IMG/VR virus record: IMGVR_UViG_3300009154_000323
Location: 1-21,715 of that record
Length of the DNA stretch: 21,715 nt
Source of the DNA: a virus
Strand: one strand, 5' to 3'
Made by a program: the position numbers and the translations under genes. The number at the start of each line of letters is the position of its first letter. Position 1 is the stretch's first letter. Below, one piece after another: positions 7,889-14,464 of this stretch. Under the pieces are notes generated by a model, which saw only the letters and a program-made list of their open reading frames with translations, had not been told where the DNA came from and searched no databases.

Positions 7889-8253
7889 ACAAATATGCAC
7901 TAACACTATCTGATATTTCAGCACTAGAAACTATTCAAAATAAATTGCATGAGCAATCTGTTGCCATGGGTTGGCATGATAAGCCACGAGAGATTGGTAC
8001 AATGATTGCCCTATGCCATAGCGAGCTTTCAGAGGCGCTAGAGGGTGCTAGAAAGAACCTGATGGATGACCACCTACCCAACCGCAAGATGCTAGAGGTT
8101 GAGCTTGCGGACGCGATTATTCGCATCCTAGATTTGGCTGGCAGAGAAAAACTTGATGTTGCCGGTGCTATCGCAGAAAAGCATACCTATAATGCAAACC
8201 GAGCAGACCACCAACTAGCCGCTCGAAATGCCGAAAACGGAAAGCAATTTTAA
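7885..8253 (+). CDS. MazG-like nucleotide pyrophosphohydrolase
   Basis: All-alpha NTP pyrophosphatases of the MazG type hydrolyse nucleoside triphosphates to monophosphates and use an ExxE...ExxD metal-binding set. The 122-residue product shows H-S-E47-L-S-E50-A-L-E in one helix and E73-L-A-D76 in the next, the expected spacing. A WHDKPREIGTM segment precedes the first helix, as in many phage MazG-like proteins. Phage versions may act in dNTP pools or on alarmones; which substrate applies here cannot be seen. It overlaps the preceding stop (ATGA) and abuts the next gene (TAATG). Confidence 0.85.
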   Translation: MNKYALTLSDISALETIQNKLHEQSVAMGWHDKPREIGTMIALCHSELSEALEGARKNLMDDHLPNRKMLEVELADAIIRILDLAGREKLDVAGAIAEKHTYNANRADHQLAARNAENGKQF

Positions 8254-8555
8254 TGTCGGATAAATTGTCAGAGAAACTGAATATTGACTATAAATACAAC
8301 GAAGATCAAATTATTGCCGAATTTAAGTCTTACATAGACAAAACTTATGGCGAGCATTACAAGAAGAAAAAAATGGAATGCTTTGATGCCTGGATTGCCA
8401 GAGGTACATTGAGTTCTACTGCAATCGATACTGCCGAGAAATATCTATGGAGATATGGCGCCAAACAAGGTAAAAATAAAGCTGATCTTCTGAAAGCCAT
8501 GCATTATATACTTTTGGTGATATATGCAGATCATTATAATAACAAAAAAGATTAA
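8253..8555 (+). CDS. DUF3310-like small phage protein
   Basis: The 100-residue product ends with a helical block, TAEKYLWRYGAKQGKNKADL then LKAMHYI, that fits the DUF3310 (SaV-like) pattern of KYLxRYGxK followed by a DLxKAxxYI helix, found in many phage nucleotide-metabolism regions. The N-terminal 55 residues are charged and not diagnostic. It begins by TAATG overlap with the MazG-like gene, consistent with joint function, but its biochemical role is unknown. Confidence 0.65.
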   Translation: MSDKLSEKLNIDYKYNEDQIIAEFKSYIDKTYGEHYKKKKMECFDAWIARGTLSSTAIDTAEKYLWRYGAKQGKNKADLLKAMHYILLVIYADHYNNKKD

Positions 8556-8835
8556 TTTTATCAGCTTACGTTCTTTTTTACAATTTCAAAATGAGGAAAA
8601 AAAGAAACGACATCTTGCTGGATGTCTTCGAAGTGATGGAAACCATGCAAACAAAATTTGGATAAATAATGGTATGGTTAACAAAAGAATTTTACCTCAA
8701 GATTTAATATATTTTGATTTTCTATGGGTTCGTGGGAGAAATATCCCTAAAGAAACTATTTCAAAAATGATCAGTAATAGAAAGCAAATTAAAGACCCAA
8801 TAACGGGTAAATTTATAAAGGAGAATAATATATAA
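8524..8835 (+). pseudogene. Homing-endonuclease C-terminal remnant
   Basis: The open frame (up to 103 codons) has no convincing start: its only early ATG (8524) lies inside the previous gene in another frame without a ribosome site. Residues from about 40 on, HANKIWINNGMVNKRI followed by WVRGR, match the DNA-binding module seen at the C-termini of phage GIY-YIG and HNH homing endonucleases (pattern K-x-W-x-N-x-G-x-x-N-K-x-I ... W-V-x-G-R). The related module KKCYHDP...NGWVSG occurs in the intact endonuclease at 11481. No nuclease motif is visible, so I read it as the tail of a once-larger endonuclease. Its stop overlaps the glycosyltransferase start (TAATG), only 68 bases before the intron insertion site. 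Confidence 0.5.
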
Positions 8836-10005
8836 TGGAAATAAACATTGAAATCGAACAGCTTCGTAAAAGAAAACTATTCCTTGCCGTTCCAATGTAT
8901 GGTATTTTTGCCTCGTAAATTAGTAATATTTTACGATATTTGAGAGAATTGCTGGAAACTCCTTAGAGCCAATAATCTACACAATAAATTGAAAACTTTA
9001 TTGAACAGATTAAAAAATATTGGATTGGACAATCAGCAGCCGAGCGCCTAAGTTTAAATGATATGGCGAAGGTTCAACGACTATCCCGACAGGGAGTAGA
9101 GAATAAGCCTACGATTCTCGAAGCACTCAACTCCTAGAAATAGGATGAAGATATAGTCTAATCTTTATAGAAATATAAAGCAGCCACAAAGGCGATATGA
9201 TATTTGCGCTATCATATGAATATAAATGGGAAATTGTGTGGGAATGTTTGCCAAATCCGTAGCCGATCTTTCAGCTATTTGTGCGGCAAACGGAATCGAG
9301 CTTCGTTCATACTTTTTATTCAATGAGTCTCTTATCACCCGAGCACGAAATTATTGCGTAGATGAATTTATGCGCTCTGATTGTACACACATGATGTTCA
9401 TCGACTCCGATATTGGTTTTGATCCTCGTGATGTTTTGGCCATGCTAGCTCTACAGTCTGATGAATCCGAATATGATGTTCTTGCTGGGCCTTATCCAAA
9501 GAAGTGTATTTCATGGGAAAAGATCAAGTTGGCTGTTGACAAGGGTATGGCTGATGAAGACCCATCTGTTCTAGAAAAGTACGTTGGCGATTATGTGTTC
9601 AATCCAAAGGGCGGTGGCGGTAATATTCGCATCGACCAGCCAGTTGAAGTTTCTGAGGTCGGAACGGGTTTCATGATGGTCCGCAAATCCACATTCCAAA
9701 AGTTTGCTGATGCGTATCCACAATACAGCTATAAGCCAGACCATGTACGTACAGAACATTTTGATGGTAGCCGTGAAATCACCATGTATTTCCAGGCTGA
9801 AATTGAACCAGAGCAAAAGAGATATTTGTCCGAAGACTATTGGTTTTGTCACAAACTTCAACAGATTGGCGCTAAGATTTTCTATTGCCCATGGATGAAG
9901 CTTCAACATGTTGGTTCTTATATTTTCGGTGGTTCTCTCATTGATCTTGCATCAATCGGAGCAGCCGCAACGGCAGACCCAACTGCTTTAAAAAAGAAGC
10001 GTTAA
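8835..10005 (+). CDS. Glycosyltransferase interrupted by a group I intron
   Basis: The gene is joined as 8835-8903 plus 9229-10005, giving 281 residues. Exon 1 encodes 23 residues ending VPMYG; exon 2 resumes GNCVGMFAKS, restoring the VPMYGG motif of GT-A-fold glycosyltransferases. The DxD metal/nucleotide-sugar motif is DSD at about 82-84 of the spliced product (MFIDSDIGF). Later features are a VGTGFMMVRKS loop and a LSEDYWFCHKL segment, typical of this fold. Without splicing, translation would stop at 8916. Related putative glycosyltransferases occur in the same replication region of other T4-like phages, as I recall; the acceptor (DNA base, virion protein or host glycan) cannot be inferred. 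AAAGGAG lies about 11 bases before the ATG. Confidence 0.85.
8904..9228 (+). ncRNA. ORF-less group I intron
   Basis: The 325-base insert shows the group I core. P4 pairs UGCUG (8950-8954) with CAGCA (9034-9038). P7 pairs GACUAU (9079-9084) with AUAGUC (9153-9158), inside the familiar TTCAACGACTA and AAGATATAGTC contexts. A P8-like hairpin UCCUA-GAAA-UAGGA lies at 9132-9145, and a terminal hairpin at 9195-9202/9210-9217. P1 places U8903 in a U-G pair (GGU 8901-8903 with GCC 8910-8912). P10 pairs the first six intron bases AUUUUU with the first six of exon 2, GGAAAU. The last intron base is G9228. The splice sites therefore fit in three independent ways and keep the frame. The intron carries no ORF of its own. 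Confidence 0.9.
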
Positions 10006-10013
10006 TTTTGATA

Positions 10014-10058
10014 AAGGGTACTTGACTTTAATAGCAAAGTTTGGTACCCTTCTTTTTT
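10014..10058 (+). terminator. Intrinsic terminator-like hairpin before gene 45
   Basis: AAGGGTAC (10014-10021) pairs perfectly with GTACCCTT (10044-10051). Inside, ACTTT (10025-10029) can pair with AAAGT (10036-10040). The outer stem is followed by C and six T (10053-10058). It lies 9 bases after the glycosyltransferase stop and would end or attenuate the upstream transcript before gene 45. Confidence 0.75.
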
Positions 10059-10076
10059 GTATATTATGGAGATATC

Positions 10077-10736
10077 ATGAAACTTAGTCCAAAGACACTT
10101 CAAATTTTAAAGAATTTTTCTTCAATTAATCCAGGCATCGTGATCAAACCTGGGAATATTTTGCAGACAATCGCGCCAATTTCAAAGTCAATTTTAGCTA
10201 GGGCTGTGGTTGCAGAAGAGTTTACTGGAACATATGGTATCTATGATTTGTCTAGATTTGTTCGTAGTGCAACATCAATTATGAGCGATCCAGATTTTGA
10301 GTTTGGGGAAACCTCCGTAAAGATTTACGACGATAGCCATTCTATTCTTTATCATTATTCTGATCCTATGGTGATTGTACAGCCTCCTGATAAGAAAATC
10401 AATATGAGTTCGTTTCTTCTAGAATTTATTTTAACTCACAAAGATTTAAAGGACGCAACAACTGCATTGGGCATTTTGGGTCTTCCTGAGATTGCTGCTG
10501 TTGGCGACGGCAAGAATATCAGCCTTTGTGCTATTGATTGCTCTAAGAAAAATAACGATAGATATAATATTATTATTGGTGAAACTGATCTTACATTTCG
10601 TGCAGTATTCAAGCCAGAAAATCTAAAGATCATTGATGGTGATTATAATGTGAAAATCTCATCAAAAGGCTTTACACAATTCACTGGTGATGATATCATG
10701 TATTGGATTTCTGCTGAAGCTAATAGCGAATTCTGA
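10077..10736 (+). CDS. 45: gp45 sliding clamp
   Basis: gp45 is the trimeric sliding clamp that gives processivity to the gp43 polymerase and also activates late transcription by tracking on DNA to gp55/gp33-bound polymerase. I chose the ATG at 10077, preceded by GGAG; a frame extension to 10041 enters the terminator hairpin. The 219-residue product (T4 228) begins MKLSPKTLQILKNFSSINPG, matching T4 MKLSKDTTALLKNFATINSG nearly position for position, with the IYDLSRF segment near 54-60 (T4 IYDLNGF) and a C-terminal YWISAEANSEF (T4 YVVALEADSTHDF). It leads the clamp/loader block 45-44-62. Confidence 0.93.
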   Translation: MKLSPKTLQILKNFSSINPGIVIKPGNILQTIAPISKSILARAVVAEEFTGTYGIYDLSRFVRSATSIMSDPDFEFGETSVKIYDDSHSILYHYSDPMVIVQPPDKKINMSSFLLEFILTHKDLKDATTALGILGLPEIAAVGDGKNISLCAIDCSKKNNDRYNIIIGETDLTFRAVFKPENLKIIDGDYNVKISSKGFTQFTGDDIMYWISAEANSEF

Positions 10737-10753
10737 TTTAGGAGATTTATATT

Positions 10754-11398
10754 ATGTTGGATGAGGTTCTATGGGTCGAGAAATATCGACCTCGCTCTAT
10801 CGATGAAACGATTCTACCAAAAGCTTTGAAGGAAAACCTTCAGGCTTTTGTTGATAGGCGCGAAATTCCAAACTTGCTCCTATCGGGTCCAGCGGGTATC
10901 GGTAAGACCACTGTGGCCAGGGCAATGCTTGAAGAAATCGAAGCAGATTATATCGTCATCAACGGATCGATGAACGGCAACATCGACACTCTTCGAAATG
11001 AAATTATGAATTTCGCAACTTCAATGTCGTTTACTGGACAGCGGAAATTTGTTATTCTAGATGAAGCAGATTACTTGAATTGTCTTGAAGAAAACGAAAA
11101 AATCCTAACGGTAAATAATGAAACGATTTCATTGAAAAATATGGAGGATAATAAAATTTATCAAGTTTTATCATTTAATACTGAAACTGCGCTTTTTGAG
11201 AAAGACACCGCTCAAGTCGTGAATAGGACAACCAAAATGGTTTATGACGTTGAACTTGAAAATGGTGTTATCTGTAGGATGACCGACGATCATCCAATCA
11301 TCTGTAAAGATTTCAATGGTAACATTGTACAGAGAACAATTAAACAAGGTTTGGATGGTTATGAGGTGCTTGTTCATGAAAATTTGAACAATTTGTAA
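10754..11398 (+). CDS. 44: gp44 N-terminal half fused to split-intein N-fragment
   Basis: Residues 1-109 are the AAA+ clamp-loader ATPase N-terminus: VEKYRPRSIDETI, Walker A GPAGIGKT at 45-52 and Walker B/DEAD ILDEAD at 101-106, ending DEADYLN. The next residue is Cys110, start of an intein N-fragment of 105 residues: block A CLEENEKILTVNN, and block B with the TxxH motif in ENGVICRMTDDHPIICK. The frame then stops at 11396. The missing part of gp44 resumes at 12448, after an intein C-fragment in a separate gene. Active loader would thus arise by protein trans-splicing of N109 to the Cys that begins the C-half. Spliced length is 312 residues against 319 in T4 gp44. GGAG precedes the start. Confidence 0.9.
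   Translation: MLDEVLWVEKYRPRSIDETILPKALKENLQAFVDRREIPNLLLSGPAGIGKTTVARAMLEEIEADYIVINGSMNGNIDTLRNEIMNFATSMSFTGQRKFVILDEADYLNCLEENEKILTVNNETISLKNMEDNKIYQVLSFNTETALFEKDTAQVVNRTTKMVYDVELENGVICRMTDDHPIICKDFNGNIVQRTIKQGLDGYEVLVHENLNNL
11081..11395 (+). other. Split-intein N-fragment (IntN, 105 aa)
   Basis: It begins at the catalytic Cys1 codon (TGT 11081-11083), directly after the Walker B segment of gp44, a highly conserved spot of the kind inteins favour. Block A (CLEENEKILTVN) and block B (TDDHPI with the conserved Thr and His) are present. It ends in an ordinary stop codon, with no frameshift into the downstream endonuclease. Confidence 0.88.
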
Positions 11399-11425
11399 AT
11401 AATTATTGAACATAGATTAAAATGA

Positions 11426-11477
11426 TCGGCCTCATTTGTATAAATAAAATTTAGAAAATATAACCAAATGAGGTCGA
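11426..11477 (+). promoter_or_regulatory. RNA hairpin sequestering the endonuclease ribosome binding site
   Basis: Bases 11426-11438 pair with 11465-11477 over 13 positions (nine perfect pairs CCTCATTTG/CAAATGAGG, then one G-U and three more pairs). The downstream arm contains GAGG (11470-11473), the ribosome binding site 7 bases before the endonuclease ATG at 11481. On read-through mRNA from the gp44 operon this site would be closed. The same logic is known for T4 I-TevI. Confidence 0.8.
11439..11446 (+). promoter_or_regulatory. T4-type late promoter inside the hairpin loop
   Basis: An exact TATAAATA lies directly after the first hairpin arm and before the second. T4-type spacing puts the start at about 11452, so a late transcript would lack the first arm and leave the GAGG site free. 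Confidence 0.8.
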
Positions 11478-11480
11478 ATT

Positions 11481-12341
11481 ATGATACATAAACCATATAC
11501 TTATGCTATTGGTTGGAAAAAGTATGGGATTTGGTATTATGGAGTCAGGTACTCTAAAAAATCCTATGTTGGTGATATAGGAGTTACTTACTTCACATCT
11601 TCTTCTATCGTTAAATCGTTTATCAAAAACAATGGTCAACCAGATGTTATAAAAATAACAAAAGTATTTGAAACTAAAGAAGAAGCGTGCGCTCACGAAT
11701 CAAAATTTTTATCGCGTGTGAAGGCTAATACTAATAGAAAAATGTTAAACGCTCATTGCGCCCCTGCCTTTCCTTTTCAGAAATATGAAAAAAACGCTAT
11801 GGCATCAATTAAGGTACGTGAGAAAATGAGTTTTACGAAAAAAAAGCAAAGCTTAATTAAATTCGTTAGAAATAAAAATTTTTCGCCAAACAAATCAAAA
11901 ACGCTTCTTAAAAGGATCATGGAATATATCGAGTTAGTCGATCAATATACTAGAAAAAAAGATAAAATTTTTTCATTATTAAAATATCGTTTGGCATTAT
12001 GCGAGGCGTTTGTTAAACGCGATTATCCCCAAAAAAGAAAATCTCCAAAAAGAGGACGTACCACAAAAATATCCGAAAGCAAGAGAGGTAAAAAATGTTA
12101 TCATGACCCAAACACAAAAGAATGTAGAATGTTTTCTGCAACAGATATTATTCCAAACGGTTGGGTGAGTGGATTGATTAAAAAAACGCCAAATACTAAT
12201 ACAGATGAAGTCCGAAGAAAAATTTCAGTTAGTGTGCATCGTTCGCGTTTGATGGAAACCGATTTTCAAAAAACAAACCGAATTAAAAGATTCAAAGATA
12301 GTATTTCGTTCAAAAGGAACCTGTATGATAATGTTAAATAG
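11481..12341 (+). CDS. GIY-YIG-type homing endonuclease within the split intein locus
   Basis: The 286-residue product starts with YTYAIGWKKYGIWYYGVRY (residues 6-24), a divergent GIY...YIG pair with the following Arg23. FTSSSIVKSFIKN and GQPDVIKITKVF follow, then Glu73 in EEACAHESKFLSR as the likely metal ligand and LNAHC near 89-93. This matches, as I recall, a phage homing-endonuclease group. A basic linker follows, then a DNA-binding module at about 204-235 (KKCYHDP...NGWVSG) and a charged tail. The gene lies between the two intein fragments and overlaps the C-fragment gene by 17 bases. It probably cuts intein-less gp44 alleles and so spreads the locus. Its frame is intact; its AT-rich codons differ mildly from gp44. 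Confidence 0.8.
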   Translation: MIHKPYTYAIGWKKYGIWYYGVRYSKKSYVGDIGVTYFTSSSIVKSFIKNNGQPDVIKITKVFETKEEACAHESKFLSRVKANTNRKMLNAHCAPAFPFQKYEKNAMASIKVREKMSFTKKKQSLIKFVRNKNFSPNKSKTLLKRIMEYIELVDQYTRKKDKIFSLLKYRLALCEAFVKRDYPQKRKSPKRGRTTKISESKRGKKCYHDPNTKECRMFSATDIIPNGWVSGLIKKTPNTNTDEVRRKISVSVHRSRLMETDFQKTNRIKRFKDSISFKRNLYDNVK

Positions 12342-12447
12342 CAGTAAAGTGAAGACCGTTACTCCTGTTGGAGTGAAAAATGTAGTGGATATCACAGTAC
12401 ATAGAAATCATACTTTCGTTACAAGTAAAGGTATGGTGGTGCATAAC
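12325..12447 (+). other. Split-intein C-fragment (IntC, 41 aa)
   Basis: The fragment carries block F (D in VVDITVHRNHTF) and block G ending VVHN, followed by Cys+1 (TGC 12448-12450). A C-fragment of about 40 residues with its own start is typical of naturally split inteins such as gp41-1 and NrdJ-1. Confidence 0.88.
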
Positions 12448-13059
12448 TGCAATTCCACTCAGCCGGCACTTCGTAATTTTATGGAGGAATATAGTCGCAA
12501 TTGCGGGTTTATTTTGACTTGCAATTATGCGAGCAGGATCATTGCCCCTTTACATTCTAGGTGCGCCGAAATTGTATTTAACATTCCTTCAGAAGAAGCC
12601 ACTTCATTGGCAAGGCAGTTTCTAAAACGTGCCCAAGCAATTTTGACTGCTTCACAGGTTACATTTGATAAAGCTGTTCTGGTTCAGGTAATCCAAAAGT
12701 TTTTCCCAGATTGGCGCCGTGTTCTAAATGAGCTTCAGCGTTATTCTGCTACAGGGTCAATTGATAGTGGTATCCTCACTGATTTTGAGGAAGCTGACCT
12801 TGAAAAGTTGCTGGAATTTATGCGAGGCAAGGATTACACTTCTGTCCGTAATTGGGTTGCTAACCTAGGCAACAATGACCACACTGCGGTCTATCGCAAA
12901 ATTTATGATACGTGCTCAGAATATTTTTCTAAAAATACAGTCCCCGCCGCCGTATTGATTCTGGCAAAGTACCAATATCAATCCGCATTTGCAGCAGACC
13001 AAGAAATCAATCTCTCTGCATGTATTGCTGAACTTCTTATTGAATGTGAGTGGGTATGA
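12325..13059 (+). CDS. 44: Split-intein C-fragment fused to gp44 C-terminal half
   Basis: The ATG at 12325 is preceded by AAAAGGAA (6-7 bases away) and lies within the end of the endonuclease gene. Residues 1-41 are an intein C-fragment with block F VVDITVHRNHTFVTSKGMVV and the terminal His-Asn. The C-extein starts at Cys42 with CNSTQPALRNFMEEYSRNCG, matching T4 gp44 after its Walker B region (QRHLRSFMEAYSSNC), then sensor 1 ILTCNYASRIIAPL and the Arg finger SRC, and the helical collar domain. The C-extein is 203 residues. Its stop overlaps the start of gene 62 (ATGA), as expected for coupled loader subunits. Confidence 0.9.
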   Translation: MIMLNSSKVKTVTPVGVKNVVDITVHRNHTFVTSKGMVVHNCNSTQPALRNFMEEYSRNCGFILTCNYASRIIAPLHSRCAEIVFNIPSEEATSLARQFLKRAQAILTASQVTFDKAVLVQVIQKFFPDWRRVLNELQRYSATGSIDSGILTDFEEADLEKLLEFMRGKDYTSVRNWVANLGNNDHTAVYRKIYDTCSEYFSKNTVPAAVLILAKYQYQSAFAADQEINLSACIAELLIECEWV

Positions 13060-13427
13060 ATCCCTTTGATGTAGTAACTGATGTTGGGTATTCCAAAAAA
13101 GGAATCATCAGCAAAGACAACGAAAAGGATTATGCCCCCTTTCTTGTCAATAGATCAATGTCTTATTTTATTGATACTTTGTACTATGCCCAGGAAATGA
13201 ATATCAATCCTGGGATTGATAACCTCTTGCAATATGATTATTATTTTAATTCTGTGCCTAAGAAAAAACGTTTTTCAAAATGGACCAAGAAAGTGGTTGA
13301 CGAGGATGTTGAATTTGTAGCAGAATATTATAATTATGGATATAAACGAGCAGAAGAGGCGTGTAAAATTTTATCAAAAGAACACATCGCTCGCATCAAA
13401 GATTGCTTAACGAGAGGTAGAAAATGA
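13056..13427 (+). CDS. 62: gp62 clamp-loader small subunit
   Basis: gp62 forms the loader complex with four gp44 subunits. I chose the ATG at 13056, which overlaps the gp44 stop (ATGA); translational coupling is also the rule in T4. The 123-residue product is much shorter than T4 gp62 (187) but fits the short form I recall from cyanophage-type relatives: MNPFDVVTDVGYSKKGII at the start, YAPFLVNRSMSYFIDT, then YYFNSVPKKKRFSKW near residues 64-78 (compare T4 AVPRGKRYGKWAK), and a C-terminal helix ending CLTRGRK. It overlaps the next gene by four bases. Confidence 0.85.
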   Translation: MNPFDVVTDVGYSKKGIISKDNEKDYAPFLVNRSMSYFIDTLYYAQEMNINPGIDNLLQYDYYFNSVPKKKRFSKWTKKVVDEDVEFVAEYYNYGYKRAEEACKILSKEHIARIKDCLTRGRK

Positions 13428-14440
13428 AAATTGATAACTTTTTTCCAGAACACATATACGATGCGTTAGTCAAGACTTATCAAAATCCATACCTCACATA
13501 TGGATGGAAAGCCCATAAGACAAACGACGCACATGGTCACTGGAATCAAGATTTTGGTGGTTCGCATGCCGACAATCTTGCTGATATTTCTCATCGCCTT
13601 TCTGGTCCAACATTATTGGCATGGGAATGGATGAAAGAAGAAATTATACATTTTGATAAATTGATTCGCTGTTATATTAATGGGCACACATATGGTGTCG
13701 AGGGATATTTTCACAAAGACAGTGAACGACTAGATGAAACTACCATCGTCGTTTATCTCGTTGATGAATGGAATCCGGATTGGGCAGGAGAAACAGTGCT
13801 GCTTGGCCAGGACGGGAATATTGAAGAATCATATCTACCTAAGAAAAATAGAGCGTTGCTATTCTCAGGAAATAGGCTTCATTGTGCCAGGGGAGTCTCT
13901 AGATCATTCACCGGCCTACGTAAAACTTTGATGTTTAAATGTCGAGCAACCAGAAGTGATAATTTTGAGAAACTTAGTGAATACCTTGTTAAAAAAGGTG
14001 CTCTTGGGTTTGGCCACCAAAAAGGTACTCTACATGATCATCTTGTTAGAGTTTATCAAATTTTAGAAACTGCCGGATTTTCAAAAGACATTTGTTTTGG
14101 TGGTGGGCTTCATTCTGTTTTTGGAACCAATGTTTACAATAATAGCCTAATCAAACCTGATGACATAAATGCTCTTGGCGAGCATTTTTCAGATAGAGCA
14201 GCCGCTCTTGCTATCATGTTTCATTCCATAGACAGACCATCAACTCTAGAAACGCCTTTACAATTGGACGAATCCAGTGCCCTAATTAGAACAAGAGGTA
14301 ATGAGTTGATGATGGTGCCTCTAGATGCATTTGATGCATTGAGAGCAGTTGAATGTGCGAATCTATTAGATCAAAACTTACTCAGCGAAGAATTGTATCC
14401 AAATTTACATAATTTCTGGAAAAGGGAAAATAATAAATAA
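13424..14440 (+). CDS. 2OG-Fe(II) oxygenase fused to an HD-like/DUF6817-like domain
   Basis: Residues 1-175 look like a prolyl-4-hydroxylase-type 2-oxoglutarate/Fe(II) dioxygenase: the iron triad H97-x-D99 (GYFHKDS) and H153 (NRLHCARG), with R166 (GLRKTLMFK) for 2-oxoglutarate. Residues about 185-338 form a second part with H204-D205-H206 (GTLHDHLVRVYQIL) and GGLHSVFGTNVY near 227-238; this resembles DUF6817, an HD-like all-helical domain, judging from memory of the motif. The fusion is read without interruption. The oxygenase could hydroxylate protein or nucleic acid; the second domain may be a hydrolase. The gene sits between 62 and regA, where T4 has none, and starts by ATGA overlap. Confidence 0.75.
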   Translation: MKIDNFFPEHIYDALVKTYQNPYLTYGWKAHKTNDAHGHWNQDFGGSHADNLADISHRLSGPTLLAWEWMKEEIIHFDKLIRCYINGHTYGVEGYFHKDSERLDETTIVVYLVDEWNPDWAGETVLLGQDGNIEESYLPKKNRALLFSGNRLHCARGVSRSFTGLRKTLMFKCRATRSDNFEKLSEYLVKKGALGFGHQKGTLHDHLVRVYQILETAGFSKDICFGGGLHSVFGTNVYNNSLIKPDDINALGEHFSDRAAALAIMFHSIDRPSTLETPLQLDESSALIRTRGNELMMVPLDAFDALRAVECANLLDQNLLSEELYPNLHNFWKRENNK

Positions 14441-14464
14441 TGAGAATATTCAATGGAGTGAGTT

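Noticed and set aside
8289-8296. TATAAATA as a third late promoter
   Set aside because: It lies inside the DUF3310-like coding sequence (codons for Asp-Tyr-Lys-Tyr), far from any start; chance in AT-rich coding DNA is likely.
10022-10065. TTGACT near 10022 as a -35 box for gene 45
   Set aside because: At 17 bases the -10 position reads TACCCT, and the element is part of the terminator hairpin.
11081-12447. gp44 interruption as a group I intron or a frameshifted single intein
   Set aside because: The insert starts and ends with intein splicing motifs and residues, no group I core is seen, and both halves have their own start, stop and ribosome sites.
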